Source: Chloroflexota bacterium
GTDB taxonomy: Bacteria > Chloroflexota > Limnocylindria > Limnocylindrales > CSP1-4
Direction of reading: 5' to 3'
Assembly (NCBI GenBank): GCA_019637815.1
Contig: JAHBUZ010000029.1
Span: 1-45,735, forward strand
DNA: 45,735 nt
Shown: one piece after another, positions 7,013-15,110 of the stretch
Numbering within the stretch: the first letter of the stretch is position 1
How the letters are laid out: every line of letters begins with the position of its first letter
The notes under the pieces: model-generated
What the model saw: the letters and a program-made list of their open reading frames with translations, nothing else
Told to the model about the DNA's origin: nothing
Database searches by the model: none
Position numbers and translations under genes: made by a program

Positions 7013-10000
7013 TCAGCCAAGGCGACGCATGCCCGCGAACCCCATCTGGCGGACCCCTGCGACCTCCGGGAGTGGCTGGACGGCGTGCGCCACCAGGTTG
7101 ACCACACCGCCATCCCGTTGGAGCTCCCCGTCCACGAGCAGCAGCGCGTGCCGCCGGACGACGGGTCGCAGGCGTGCCCACGTCGCCGGCCAGAGGGTGA
7201 CGTTGACCATCCCGGTCTCGTCCTCGAGGGCGAGGAAGACCGTGCCTCGCGCGGTCATGGGATGCTGGCGCGTGACGACCAGGCCACCGACCCGGACCCG
7301 ACCGATGGGCAGGTCCGCGAGCGCGGCGTTGGTGACCGCACCCAGCTGCTCGAGCGCCGGACGGAACAGGCTCACCGCGTGCCGCTCGGGATCCACGCCC
7401 AGGATGGCGTAGGCATCGCCCAGCCGCTCGGCGTCCGTGATGGTGGGGAGCGGCGGGGCCTCCGTCGGGGGCAGGCGCAGGTCGAGCTGGCGGAATGCGG
7501 CGCGCTCCGGGGCCGCGGCACCGTCCGCTGATGCGGCAGTCCCCGGGGGCGCGGCACGCTCCGTGGGCGCGGCACTCCCGCGTTGCGTGGCACTCCCCGC
7601 GGCCGTGGCACCCCCCGGTGGCGTGGCACGCTCCGGTGGCGTGGCACCATCCGCGGATCCGGCGCTCCTCGCTCGTCTCCTCCCGGCCACCCGAGCCGGT
7701 CGACCCGACCGACCCGCGACCTCCCGCAGCTGCCACAGCAGCTCCCGACGCGGCCGACCCAGCGAGTCCAGGGCACCCGCCCGGATGAGCCGCTCGACGA
7801 CCTCCTCGGACAGGTCCGTCCGCTCCACCACGTCCACGAGCGACCGGTACGGACCGCGCTCGCGTTCCCGATCGAGCGCCTCCTCGTGCTGCTCGCCGAT
7901 GCCCTTCACCAGGTGGAGTCCCAGCCGCACGCCCCAACCGGTCGCCCCCGGCAGCGCCCACTGGTGACGTGCCTCCGCCGAGGGCACCACGATGGCGGAC
8001 GAGACGATCGGCGCCGGCTGCCCCTCCTCCCCCACCCACTCGGTCGTCGTCCGATAGCCCGATGTGTTGATGTCCACCGGCAGGACCGCCACCCCGTGGT
8101 GCTTGGTGTCGTTGACGAGCACCTCGGTGGGATAGAAGCCCATGGGCTGCGAATCGATGAGCCCGACCAGTGTCTGCGCCGGATAGAACAGCTTGAGGAA
8201 CGCTGATTCGTAGGCCGTCCGGGCGAAGGCCGCCGCATGGGACTTGGCGAACCCGAAGTTGGCGAACGCGGCGCATCGGCGGAACAGGTCCTCCGCCTGG
8301 TCGTGCTCCAATCCGTGATCGATCGCCCCCTGAACGAACTCGTGATGGAACTCGTCCATGTCGCCCGTGACCCGCCAGGCACCCATCGCCCGCCGGAACT
8401 GGTCGCTCCTCGCACCGGAGAAGCCCGCGATCCGCATGGAGATGCGCATCACCTGCTCCTGATAGAGGATGACCCCCAGCGAGTCCTCGAGGATCGGCCG
8501 GAGGTCCTCGTGGACGTATGTCTCCTTCTCCAGACCCTGCCGTCGGCGCAGGTATGGATGGACCGCATCGCCCTGGATGGGGCCCGGTCGGATGATGGCC
8601 ACCGCCACGACCAGGTCATCCAGTTTCGTGGGCCGGGACTTGGGAAGCGTCTGCATCTGGGCCCGGCTCTCGATCTGGAACACGCCCACCGTGTCCGCCG
8701 CGCCGATCATCTCGAACACCTCCGGGATGTCCTCCGGCAGCGTGTCGAGGTCCGGCCACTCCCCACAGTCACGCTCGATGAGTCGGAGCGTCTTGTCGAT
8801 GGCGCCCAGCATCCCGAGGCCCAGCAGGTCCAGTTTGATGAGCTTGAGCGCCTCCACGTCCCGCTTGTCGAACTGGACCACCACCCGGCCGGGCATGGTC
8901 GCCCGCTCGATGGGCACGATGTCCACGAGCGGCCGGCCGGTGATGAGCATCCCGCCCGAATGGATCGACAGATGGCGAGGGAAGGAATCGAGCCGGGCCG
9001 CCAGCTCCAGCCAGCGTTCCCACGGGGAGAGGCCGATGGTGGATCCGCCACGCCGCTGGTCGGTTCCCTCGTCACTTGCCCACTCGTCACTCGAGGCGCG
9101 TCCCGTTCGCTCAAGCATGGGCCTCACCGCGATCGGTGCCATCCCTTCGCCGGGTTGGACCGCATGATCCACGCGACGGGGCGGTGCCAGTGGGTTGCCG
9201 GTCTCGGAGTGGGGGATGGCAACGCTGGATCGCCGAGCGATCCCGGCCGACGACCCGCTCCGATGGCCGGGGATGCTCCCGCCCTGGAGTAGTGCGATGC
9301 TGGTCGGTGAATCCCCGGGGCCGCCCTTGTCACCGACGAGACTGGCACGGTCGGGTGGCGGGACGCGCGCCTGGGGCGCTGGACCCGACTCACCCGATCC
9401 ATCCGACGCCCGGAACAGGTCCCCGAACCCGCCGTCCGCCTGGAGGTCATCCCGGACCCGCACCGGGTCGTACGTCTCGAGCGCCTTGGCCACCCGGTCC
9501 ACGAGTGGGCGCGGGAAGCCCAGGGCGTTGCCCACGTCACGGACCGCGGAGCGCGCTCGATAGGTGATCAGGTTGCACACCATCCCCGTGTGCTCGGGTC
9601 CGTACTTCGCGTAGATGTACTGGATGACCTCCTCGCGTCGCTCCGACGAGAAGTCGATATCGACGTCCGGGAAGACGGTCCCGTGGTCGCTGATGAATCG
9701 CTCGAACAGGAGGTCGTGGCGGATCGGCTCCACCCGGCTGATGTACAGCACGTACGTGACGATGGAGCCCGCCGCACTGCCACGACCGTGCGCCGGGATG
9801 CGCTGCTCCCGCGCGAAGCGCATGACGTCCCAGCAGATGAGGAAGAACTCCTCGAGGTTCTTGGCCGTGATGGTGGTGAGCTCTCGCTCGAGGCGTTCCT
9901 CCGCCTTCGTGAACAGCTTCCGACCATCTTCGGTGTCCACCGGATAGCGGTCGTGCAGCCCCTTCCAGCAGAGCTGTCGCAGGTACTCGTCCGGCGACAA

Positions 10001-11089
10001 GTCGTCCGGTGGCTGGAAGCCCGGGAACCGGGACTGCTCGAAGTCGAGGTCGGCCGTGCACGCTGCCGCAAGCTCCACCGAGTACTCGATCCCCTCGCGC
10101 CAGGCACGCGCGACCGTCGGCTCCAGGGAGGCGCCGAGCGCCGCCAGCTCCGCACCCGACTTGAGATATGCCTCGCCGCTCGGCCGACGCAGGTCCGCCA
10201 GGGTATCGAGCGTCCGGCCGTGGCGGATGGCGGTCAGCACGTCCTGGAGCTCCCGTCCCCACGGATGGGCGTAGCGGACCGCGTTGGTGACCACGACCGG
10301 CAGCCGGAGATCCCTCGCGAGCGCCACCGACTCGGCGATGAGCCAGTCGTCATCCGGCAGCAGGTGGTGCGTCAGCTCGATGACCAGGCCGTCCGGTCCG
10401 AGGATGCCGGCCAGTCGCTCCGCCGCCGCCCGTGCCCCCGCTCGATCACCCACGAGCAGCCGACGACCGATCTCCCCGTTCCGGCCACCGGACAGCGCCA
10501 CGACCCCCACGTGGTGCCGCTCCAGGAGGGCGTGGTCGAAACGCGGCGCACCCTTGCTGCCGGTCATGTTGCCCGTCGACAGCAGTCGGGTGAGACTGCT
10601 CCAGCCGGTCTTGTTCCGCGCCAGCAGGACGAGTCGTGGCCCGCGCGCCCGTGCGCCGACGCCGCGCAGGTCCTCCCGGACCACCGCTCGATAGCCGGGC
10701 AGACGAGCACGCCCGGGACGTGGCCGGGATGGCGACCCTTCGGCGGCGGGCGGCCGCTCGGGTGTGCCCCGGGGTCGTCGACGTGGACGCCGGGGCGGCA
10801 GCACGACCGCGTCGGGGTCGGCGACGGCCGGATCGCCCAGCTCGATCTCCGTGCCCAGGACCGGGTGGAGGCCAGCAGCCTGGGCGGCCTTCGTGAGGCG
10901 GACCACGCCGTACAGGCCATCGGTGTCCGTGGCGGCGAGGGCGGTGAGTCCCAGCTCCGCCGCTCGCCGCACCAGGTCCTCCGCCATCGAGGCGCCGTCC
11001 AGGAACGAGTGGTTCGTGTGGCAGTGGAGCTCGGCATAGGGGATGTGCCGGGCGCCTGATGAGCGGGCGTCTGGGTCGTCGTTCGGCAT
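7013..11089 (-). CDS. dnaE2: Error-prone DNA polymerase III alpha subunit DnaE2 (ImuC)
   Basis: A 1358-residue C-family translesion polymerase. Order: PHP domain (residues 17-65, YAELHCHTNHSFLDGAS), palm with the catalytic PDVDIDF (about 474-480) and LDLLGLG (about 754), HhH segment (VKGIGEQHEEAL, about 1061) and OB fold near 1265-1340. Typical DnaE2 proteins are about 1050-1100 residues; the excess is a Pro/Arg-rich insert in the PHP region (about 98-135), a disordered insert of about 130 residues (558-690), and a hexapeptide-repeat linker (about 1144-1198). The ATG at 11089 shares one base with the stop of the DUF6504 gene (TGATG), so translation is coupled. It works with ImuA and ImuB in SOS mutagenesis. 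Confidence 0.95.
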   Translation of the reverse strand: MPNDDPDARSSGARHIPYAELHCHTNHSFLDGASMAEDLVRRAAELGLTALAATDTDGLYGVVRLTKAAQAAGLHPVLGTEIELGDPAVADPDAVVLPPRRPRRRPRGTPERPPAAEGSPSRPRPGRARLPGYRAVVREDLRGVGARARGPRLVLLARNKTGWSSLTRLLSTGNMTGSKGAPRFDHALLERHHVGVVALSGGRNGEIGRRLLVGDRAGARAAAERLAGILGPDGLVIELTHHLLPDDDWLIAESVALARDLRLPVVVTNAVRYAHPWGRELQDVLTAIRHGRTLDTLADLRRPSGEAYLKSGAELAALGASLEPTVARAWREGIEYSVELAAACTADLDFEQSRFPGFQPPDDLSPDEYLRQLCWKGLHDRYPVDTEDGRKLFTKAEERLERELTTITAKNLEEFFLICWDVMRFAREQRIPAHGRGSAAGSIVTYVLYISRVEPIRHDLLFERFISDHGTVFPDVDIDFSSERREEVIQYIYAKYGPEHTGMVCNLITYRARSAVRDVGNALGFPRPLVDRVAKALETYDPVRVRDDLQADGGFGDLFRASDGSGESGPAPQARVPPPDRASLVGDKGGPGDSPTSIALLQGGSIPGHRSGSSAGIARRSSVAIPHSETGNPLAPPRRVDHAVQPGEGMAPIAVRPMLERTGRASSDEWASDEGTDQRRGGSTIGLSPWERWLELAARLDSFPRHLSIHSGGMLITGRPLVDIVPIERATMPGRVVVQFDKRDVEALKLIKLDLLGLGMLGAIDKTLRLIERDCGEWPDLDTLPEDIPEVFEMIGAADTVGVFQIESRAQMQTLPKSRPTKLDDLVVAVAIIRPGPIQGDAVHPYLRRRQGLEKETYVHEDLRPILEDSLGVILYQEQVMRISMRIAGFSGARSDQFRRAMGAWRVTGDMDEFHHEFVQGAIDHGLEHDQAEDLFRRCAAFANFGFAKSHAAAFARTAYESAFLKLFYPAQTLVGLIDSQPMGFYPTEVLVNDTKHHGVAVLPVDINTSGYRTTTEWVGEEGQPAPIVSSAIVVPSAEARHQWALPGATGWGVRLGLHLVKGIGEQHEEALDRERERGPYRSLVDVVERTDLSEEVVERLIRAGALDSLGRPRRELLWQLREVAGRSGRPARVAGRRRARSAGSADGATPPERATPPGGATAAGSATQRGSAAPTERAAPPGTAASADGAAAPERAAFRQLDLRLPPTEAPPLPTITDAERLGDAYAILGVDPERHAVSLFRPALEQLGAVTNAALADLPIGRVRVGGLVVTRQHPMTARGTVFLALEDETGMVNVTLWPATWARLRPVVRRHALLLVDGELQRDGGVVNLVAHAVQPLPEVAGVRQMGFAGMRRLG
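7497..7658 (-). repeat. Nine in-frame 18-bp repeats within dnaE2
   Basis: Nine contiguous 18-mers on the plus strand follow GYGGCACNCYCCGNKGGC. On the coding strand each encodes a six-residue unit of the type Ala-(Thr/Ala)-x-x-x-x, giving a flexible linker between the HhH and OB regions. The same consensus recurs at 29300-29479. Confidence 0.85.
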
Positions 11090-11337
11090 CAGTCGTACAG
11101 CCGTTCCAGGTGCCACGTCCCCCGGATCCGGTCCCGGTACACGAGCGCCAGCCAGCGCTCGCCCACGACCTTGACGTAGTCCCGCGCGATCGGATCGCGC
11201 CACCAGGCCTCCTCCACACGCCAGCGACCACAGACCTCCACGAGCTCACGTCGACCGTTCCAGCGGATGGCCGTGGGCTGGTCGTCCGCGTCCAGCTCCA
11301 CGTCGATGCGCGGGTGACCACGCAGCAGCCGGGTCAT
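11089..11337 (-). CDS. DUF6504 family small protein of the mutasome cassette
   Basis: An 82-residue soluble protein, MTRLLRGHPRIDV then WNGRRELVEVCGRWRVEEAWW and YRDRIRGTWHLERLYD. It matches the small DUF6504 proteins encoded between imuB and dnaE2 in high-GC bacteria; the biochemical role is not established. The ATG at 11337 overlaps the imuB stop (ATGA) and the gene's own stop overlaps the dnaE2 start (TGATG), so it is locked into the cassette. Conserved Trp/Arg residues suggest protein or nucleic-acid contact (inference). Confidence 0.8.
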   Translation of the reverse strand: MTRLLRGHPRIDVELDADDQPTAIRWNGRRELVEVCGRWRVEEAWWRDPIARDYVKVVGERWLALVYRDRIRGTWHLERLYD

Positions 11338-12596
11338 GGCCGCTCCCCTGCCCCCAGGATCACCGAGCGCCACGCCCACCGATGCTCGGGCAGTGGCGCC
11401 TCCGGATCCGTGACCACCACCCGTCGGACCCGATCCTCCCCATAGGTCAGAGCCAGGCGGGCCAGCTGCCAGTCGAGCCGTGCCGACCGGGCGGCCTGGG
11501 GCACGAACAGCGGTAGCTGCTGCCCGGCGGGCGTGGTGCCGCGGAGCTCCAGCTCCAGATGCTCGACCGCGGCGGGTGGCGGCGTCCGCTCCAGGTGGGC
11601 GAGCATCAGCCGCTCGATCGCCTCGGGGTCCGCGGTGGGTTCCGGGAATCGCTGCTCCACCTCCAGCCGCTCGGGCGTGCCGCGACGCGCGAACGCGAGG
11701 TCCAGCGTCATGGTCAGGATGACCCGGTCCGCGGCGAGCCCGCGGGCCGTGAGCTGATCCGTGAGCGCGGTCGCCAGGCGTCGCAGGACGAACCGGAGCG
11801 GCTCCAGCTCCTCCACCGGCGGGTCGATGGGCAGCCCCAGCGCGAGACGCTCGGGCGTGCGTCGAGGCCGGAACGGGTCCGTCTCCTCGCCCCGGGCACG
11901 TGCATGGAGGCGAGTGCCCTCGTCACCGAACCGGGCGATGAGCGCCGAGCGCGGCAGCCCTGCCACATCGCAGATCCGGTGCAGACCCAGCCGACGCAAC
12001 CGGGCACGGACGTCCGGGTCCGTGGTCAGCAGGCTCGAGGATCGATCCGCGAGGAACACGGCGTCGTCACCCGGTGGGACGATGACGGACGCACTCGGTC
12101 GTGCCGTGACCGCGGCGATGGTCGCTGCGAACGCCGTGCCCGCGATGCCCGTCCGCGGCTCAAGGCCGTCTCCTGGGAGCGCGGTCCGCAGCACCCCGTG
12201 GACACGCTCCACGAGCACCTCGTCAGGACCCCACAGCCGCCCCAGGCCATCGATGCCCAGCTCGAACAGCCCGAACGACGGGACCGTGGGGTCGGCGGAT
12301 CCCGACAGGCTGGGACTGAGGCGGGCCAGCGCCTCGAAGGCATCCTCGACGCTACGCCGATCAGCATCGAGGTCGGGCTCCAGGAAGGTCGCCTCCGGGA
12401 TGAGCCGATGTGCGGTCCCCAGCGGCATGCCCCGCCGGACGCCGAGTGCCCGCGCGTCCGGGCTGGCGTCGATGACCGGCCCGGCGTCCCACGGCTGACC
12501 GCCCAGCACGAGCAGCTCCCGTGGGCCGGGAGTGGAGCGTCGGGCCAGCTCGAGACCCAGCGCGAGATGCGGCACGAGGCAATGGAGTCGTCGCAT
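11334..12596 (-). CDS. imuB: ImuB-like Y-family polymerase homologue
   Basis: A 420-residue DinB/ImuB-type protein. Y-family architecture is visible (MRRLHCLVPHLALGLELARR at the N-terminus, GVRRGMPLGTAHRLIP, the IAGTAFAATIAAVTAR segment, and the GLHRICDVAGLPRSALIARFG helix-hairpin region), followed by a little-finger-like domain. The catalytic acidic residues of active Y-family polymerases (D-x-D in strand 1 and S-x-D-E) are replaced by LVPHLAL and FELGIDGLG. It is therefore probably a non-catalytic ImuB that links the beta clamp, ImuA and DnaE2. Its start lies 236 nt inside the imuA frame. Confidence 0.88.
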   Translation of the reverse strand: MRRLHCLVPHLALGLELARRSTPGPRELLVLGGQPWDAGPVIDASPDARALGVRRGMPLGTAHRLIPEATFLEPDLDADRRSVEDAFEALARLSPSLSGSADPTVPSFGLFELGIDGLGRLWGPDEVLVERVHGVLRTALPGDGLEPRTGIAGTAFAATIAAVTARPSASVIVPPGDDAVFLADRSSSLLTTDPDVRARLRRLGLHRICDVAGLPRSALIARFGDEGTRLHARARGEETDPFRPRRTPERLALGLPIDPPVEELEPLRFVLRRLATALTDQLTARGLAADRVILTMTLDLAFARRGTPERLEVEQRFPEPTADPEAIERLMLAHLERTPPPAAVEHLELELRGTTPAGQQLPLFVPQAARSARLDWQLARLALTYGEDRVRRVVVTDPEAPLPEHRWAWRSVILGAGERP

Positions 12597-13557
12597 GGTC
12601 GATGGCCTGCTCCGGGACTGTGGGGAAGGGAACGAGGACAGGTGGGTCGGATGGGTCGAGGACGTCGTGGTCGGTCAGCAGCGCGTCCCGGGTGAGACAG
12701 GCATCCCGGTCGCCGCCCTCCGCGTACAGGATCCGGAGCGAGGCCCGACGGCCGGACGGCCCATACCGGTCATGGGCGACCAGGGCGTCCGTCCGCTGCC
12801 CCACGACATCCCGACCCAGGCGGATCCAGGACCGACGGGTCAGCTCCAGGCGGATGCCCGTGGCGTCGGCGACGGCACGCTCCAGACCGGGCGGATCGAG
12901 GATGAGCAGCAGGCTCTCGGCACGTCGAGCGAGGGCGGCCAGGCGACGACACCGGTCGGCCACCCGGGCCACCGTGTCGGTCCGAGCTCGCCGACCGCCG
13001 GGCAGATCGAGGACGAGCAGATCGACCGAGTGGCCCGCCAGCAGACTGCCCGCGATGGACAGCCCTTCGTCGATGGTGGCCGGGGTGATGACCACGAGCC
13101 ATTCGAGGCGGACCCCGCGGCTGACCGCCTCCACCGGATCGAAGCCACGGCCCATGTCGAGCCACGCGACGATGGCACCCGTCGCCTGGGCCTCCGCGGC
13201 GACGCTGAGGGCGAGGGTCGTCCGCCCGCTCGAGCCATCACCGCGGATGGCCACGCTCGCGGAGCGCGGCAACCCGCCCCGACCGAGGATCGCATCGAGC
13301 GCCGCGAAGCCGGTCCGGACGACCCGCTCGTCCGGATCCGGGACGGTCGATGGTGAGTGGGCAGGCTGGCGGATGGGTGCAGGCGCAGCCGCTCCGGCTG
13401 CGGTCGGGACCTCGACCAGGTGCGGGGTGAAGAAGATCGGATCCTCGACCGGCAGTGGCGCCAGCGCCAAGGCGCCGAGCGTGCGTGGAGCAGCCGCTCC
13501 CCAGCGTGCCCGCAGGTCCGCTACAGCAGCATCCAGTCCTTCGTGCCCGGTCGACAT
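12361..13557 (-). CDS. imuA: ImuA-like RecA-fold protein
   Basis: A 398-residue RecA/SulA-like protein of the SOS mutasome. The P-loop is GDGSSGRTT (about residues 106-114), where Arg replaces the usual Walker A Lys, and the Walker B-like strand is VDLLVLDLPGG (about 178-188). ImuA proteins bind ImuB and RecA rather than acting as recombinases (family knowledge). The RecA-like core ends near residue 310; the last 77 residues or so are Arg/Ala/Gly-rich and lie entirely within the region that also encodes the ImuB N-terminus. The ATG at 13557 has TAGTCT 9 nt upstream, overlapping a LexA-type box, so SOS control is likely. Confidence 0.85.
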   Translation of the reverse strand: MSTGHEGLDAAVADLRARWGAAAPRTLGALALAPLPVEDPIFFTPHLVEVPTAAGAAAPAPIRQPAHSPSTVPDPDERVVRTGFAALDAILGRGGLPRSASVAIRGDGSSGRTTLALSVAAEAQATGAIVAWLDMGRGFDPVEAVSRGVRLEWLVVITPATIDEGLSIAGSLLAGHSVDLLVLDLPGGRRARTDTVARVADRCRRLAALARRAESLLLILDPPGLERAVADATGIRLELTRRSWIRLGRDVVGQRTDALVAHDRYGPSGRRASLRILYAEGGDRDACLTRDALLTDHDVLDPSDPPVLVPFPTVPEQAIDHATTPLPRAASRAGSRAGPTLHSRPTGAARAGRSAVGRRAGHRRQPGRAGTRRPAGHAAGDRTSAHPGGDLPGARPRC

Positions 13558-13570
13558 CGGACGCGTAGAC

Positions 13571-13586
13571 TAGAACAGATGTTCTA
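13571..13586. promoter_or_regulatory. LexA-type SOS box upstream of imuA
   Basis: TAGAACAGATGTTCTA is a perfect 7-bp inverted repeat with a 2-nt centre, containing the GAAC-N4-GTTC core of Gram-positive/actinobacterial SOS boxes. Its near edge lies 13 nt before the imuA ATG and overlaps TANNNT hexamers on both strands (TAGTCT for imuA; TAGACT toward the gene on the other side), placing it where a repressor would block both promoters. Confidence 0.8.
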
Positions 13587-13716
13587 TCTCGACAAGGCCC
13601 TGACGCGCGCTCTCTCGATCCGCCGGGGAGGTCGACCGTCACGATCCGTCGAGTCCTGCGTCTGTGTCTTTCGTTCACGCGTCCGTGGAGGCGATGAGGA
13701 GCCGAACGAGGACAGG

Positions 13717-14331
13717 ATGACCCGCCGCCACACCCTGGGAAACATGCTCCTCGGAGCCACGCTGACCCTTGCCAGCCTGCTCATGCTCCCCGCAGCGGTG
13801 CTGGCGGACTGCCCCATGATGGCGCGGCTGCCGAGCATCGAGGGGGTGCGGGGCGAGACCTTCATCGGGCGGGTCATCCGCGAGGAGCGCCTGGGGTCGG
13901 GTGACACGCTCCACGTGTGGGACGTCGAGCGCGTGTTCGCCGGCGACATCCCGTCGAGGCTCCGCTACACGAGCTCCCCCTGCTTCGGTACCCGATACGA
14001 GGTCGGCGAGCGGTACCTGGTGAGCAGCAGTCAGCTGCGGGGCGGGGACTACGCATGGACCGCCGCGTATCGCCTCCTGCCCGGTGGTCGGGTCGAGCTC
14101 CAGCGATGGTGGCCGCCCGGCTATCCCAGGGAGCTCCGCGTCCGGACCCTTGCAGCGGCGCTCGCGGTCGTCGCTCCCGGGGCGGTCCCGCCGACCGACT
14201 CGGTCGAGGTCACGCCGGTGTCCGGATCCGGTGGCTCGTTCCTGCCGCCGCTCGCTGGACTGGTCGGTGGCCTCGCCGCCATGGTGGTCCTCCGACGACG
14301 ATCGGCCCGTCAGGAGCCCCAGGCTCGCTGA
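13717..14331 (+). CDS. Secreted TIMP/netrin-like domain protein with C-terminal anchor
   Basis: A 204-residue protein with a signal peptide (MTRRHTLGNMLLGATLTLAS to AVLADC), a beta-rich domain with C(32), FIGRVIREERL, FxVERVFAGDI, SSPCFG and GERYLVSSS, then a Ser/Gly-rich linker, a hydrophobic helix (LPPLAGLVGGLAAMVVL) and Arg residues at the end. The Cys pattern and G-x-V..V..V-x-G...GxxYLV layout resemble bacterial TIMP/NTR-like domains, often in surface proteins; the target is unknown. The frame is open back to an ATG at 13579 with TAGACT 7 nt upstream, which would add 46 residues. I chose 13717 because the signal peptide begins there. Confidence 0.65.
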   Translation: MTRRHTLGNMLLGATLTLASLLMLPAAVLADCPMMARLPSIEGVRGETFIGRVIREERLGSGDTLHVWDVERVFAGDIPSRLRYTSSPCFGTRYEVGERYLVSSSQLRGGDYAWTAAYRLLPGGRVELQRWWPPGYPRELRVRTLAAALAVVAPGAVPPTDSVEVTPVSGSGGSFLPPLAGLVGGLAAMVVLRRRSARQEPQAR

Positions 14332-14460
14332 GCGTCGTTGCGACGCGTCACCCGTCCGGGCGTGGTTCGGGGAGGGAGCAGGGCCGGAACGACTTCGGAC
14401 CCTGCTCCAACCTCACCCGATGATGCTGGGGCACCTCCCCATGGTCCCGCGGTCGTCAAC

Positions 14461-14478
14461 CCCGGACCATGGTCCGGG
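14461..14478. repeat. Perfect 18-bp palindrome
   Basis: CCCGGACCATGGTCCGGG is fully self-complementary with no loop, so a protein-binding dyad is more likely than an RNA hairpin. No gene start is adjacent. Confidence 0.6.
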
Positions 14479-14576
14479 CCACGGGGTACGCATCCAGACA
14501 TCCGTGACGGCCCCGTGGTGGATTCCCTGCCACTTGGCTTCGCTGGTAGATCACGTGCCGCTCGCTGACGGGCCGT

Positions 14577-14640
14577 GCGCGCCTGCCCACGCTCGGCAAG
14601 ATCGCCGATCGCCCGACCAGTGGGGCATCTGGCCAGGAAG
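14577..14640 (+). repeat. Dispersed intergenic repeat, copy 1
   Basis: This segment aligns without gaps to 36640-36703 (51 of 64 identical by eye) and includes the core ACCAGTGGGGCATCTGGC. Weaker similarity extends about 40 nt upstream of both copies (CTGGTNGATCACGNGCCG). Confidence 0.65.
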
Positions 14641-14939
14641 TGGACCGAACCAGGCGCCAGATGCTCGACCAGTGCAATCGATCGGCCATGTCGGCCGGGC
14701 GGGCCCTGGTGTCGGCCGGGCGACCCCTGGAGCCATCAGCGGGGCGGGCCCCTGGCCATCGGCCCGCCGTCCAGTTTCACCAAGCCGACCAGGGAGCGTA
14801 CCCACGGACCCCGGCCCGTGCGCGCCGACCCCGGTCGCGTTCCCTGTCGCCCGATCCCGGCCCTCCGTGGCACACCGATCCGCTATCCTCGGGACGTGCC
14901 TCGACCCCCGGCCCCGTCCCATCTGACCACCCTCCCCTG

Positions 14940-15110
14940 ATGCGCTCCATCAACGACGAGGAGCAGGCCTGGATCGAGGAGGTCGCGCGGACCTTCGACG
15001 CGCTCGTGTTCTGGACGATCGGTCGCTATGGTGCGCAGCCGCTGCTCCTGCCGCGACGTACATGGACCCGCAAGCGCCGGGTGCGCGTCAGCCAGCAGCG
15101 CAGCGCATGA
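14940..15110 (+). CDS. Small 56-residue protein coupled to the EamA gene
   Basis: MRSINDEEQAWIEEVARTFD, then ALVFWTIGRYGAQPLLLPRR and a basic tail: an acidic amphipathic N-terminus, a short hydrophobic stretch and a basic C-terminus. I do not recognise the family. Its stop TGA overlaps the ATG of the EamA transporter (ATGA at 15107-15110), which supports real translation and coupling. No good ribosome site precedes its ATG. A small accessory or leader peptide of the transporter is inferred from position only. Confidence 0.4.
   Translation: MRSINDEEQAWIEEVARTFDALVFWTIGRYGAQPLLLPRRTWTRKRRVRVSQQRSA

Larger units (their letters stand above)
14332..14939. other. Intergenic repeat-containing gap
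   Basis: This stretch of 608 nt has no convincing gene. It holds an 18-bp perfect palindrome (14461-14478), a 22-bp word at 14490-14511 that recurs with one mismatch at 36398-36419, and a 64-bp segment (14577-14640) about 80% identical to 36640-36703. Confidence 0.6.

Noticed and set aside
6783..8276. Minus-strand 497-codon frame with CHATG-type repeats
   Set aside because: An alternative frame of the dnaE2 hexapeptide-repeat region; the dnaE2 frame carries the conserved motifs.
14551..14922. Minus-strand 123-codon ORF in the 14.3-14.9 kb gap
   Set aside because: Pro/Gly/Arg-rich with no conserved pattern or ribosome site; it covers dispersed repeats.
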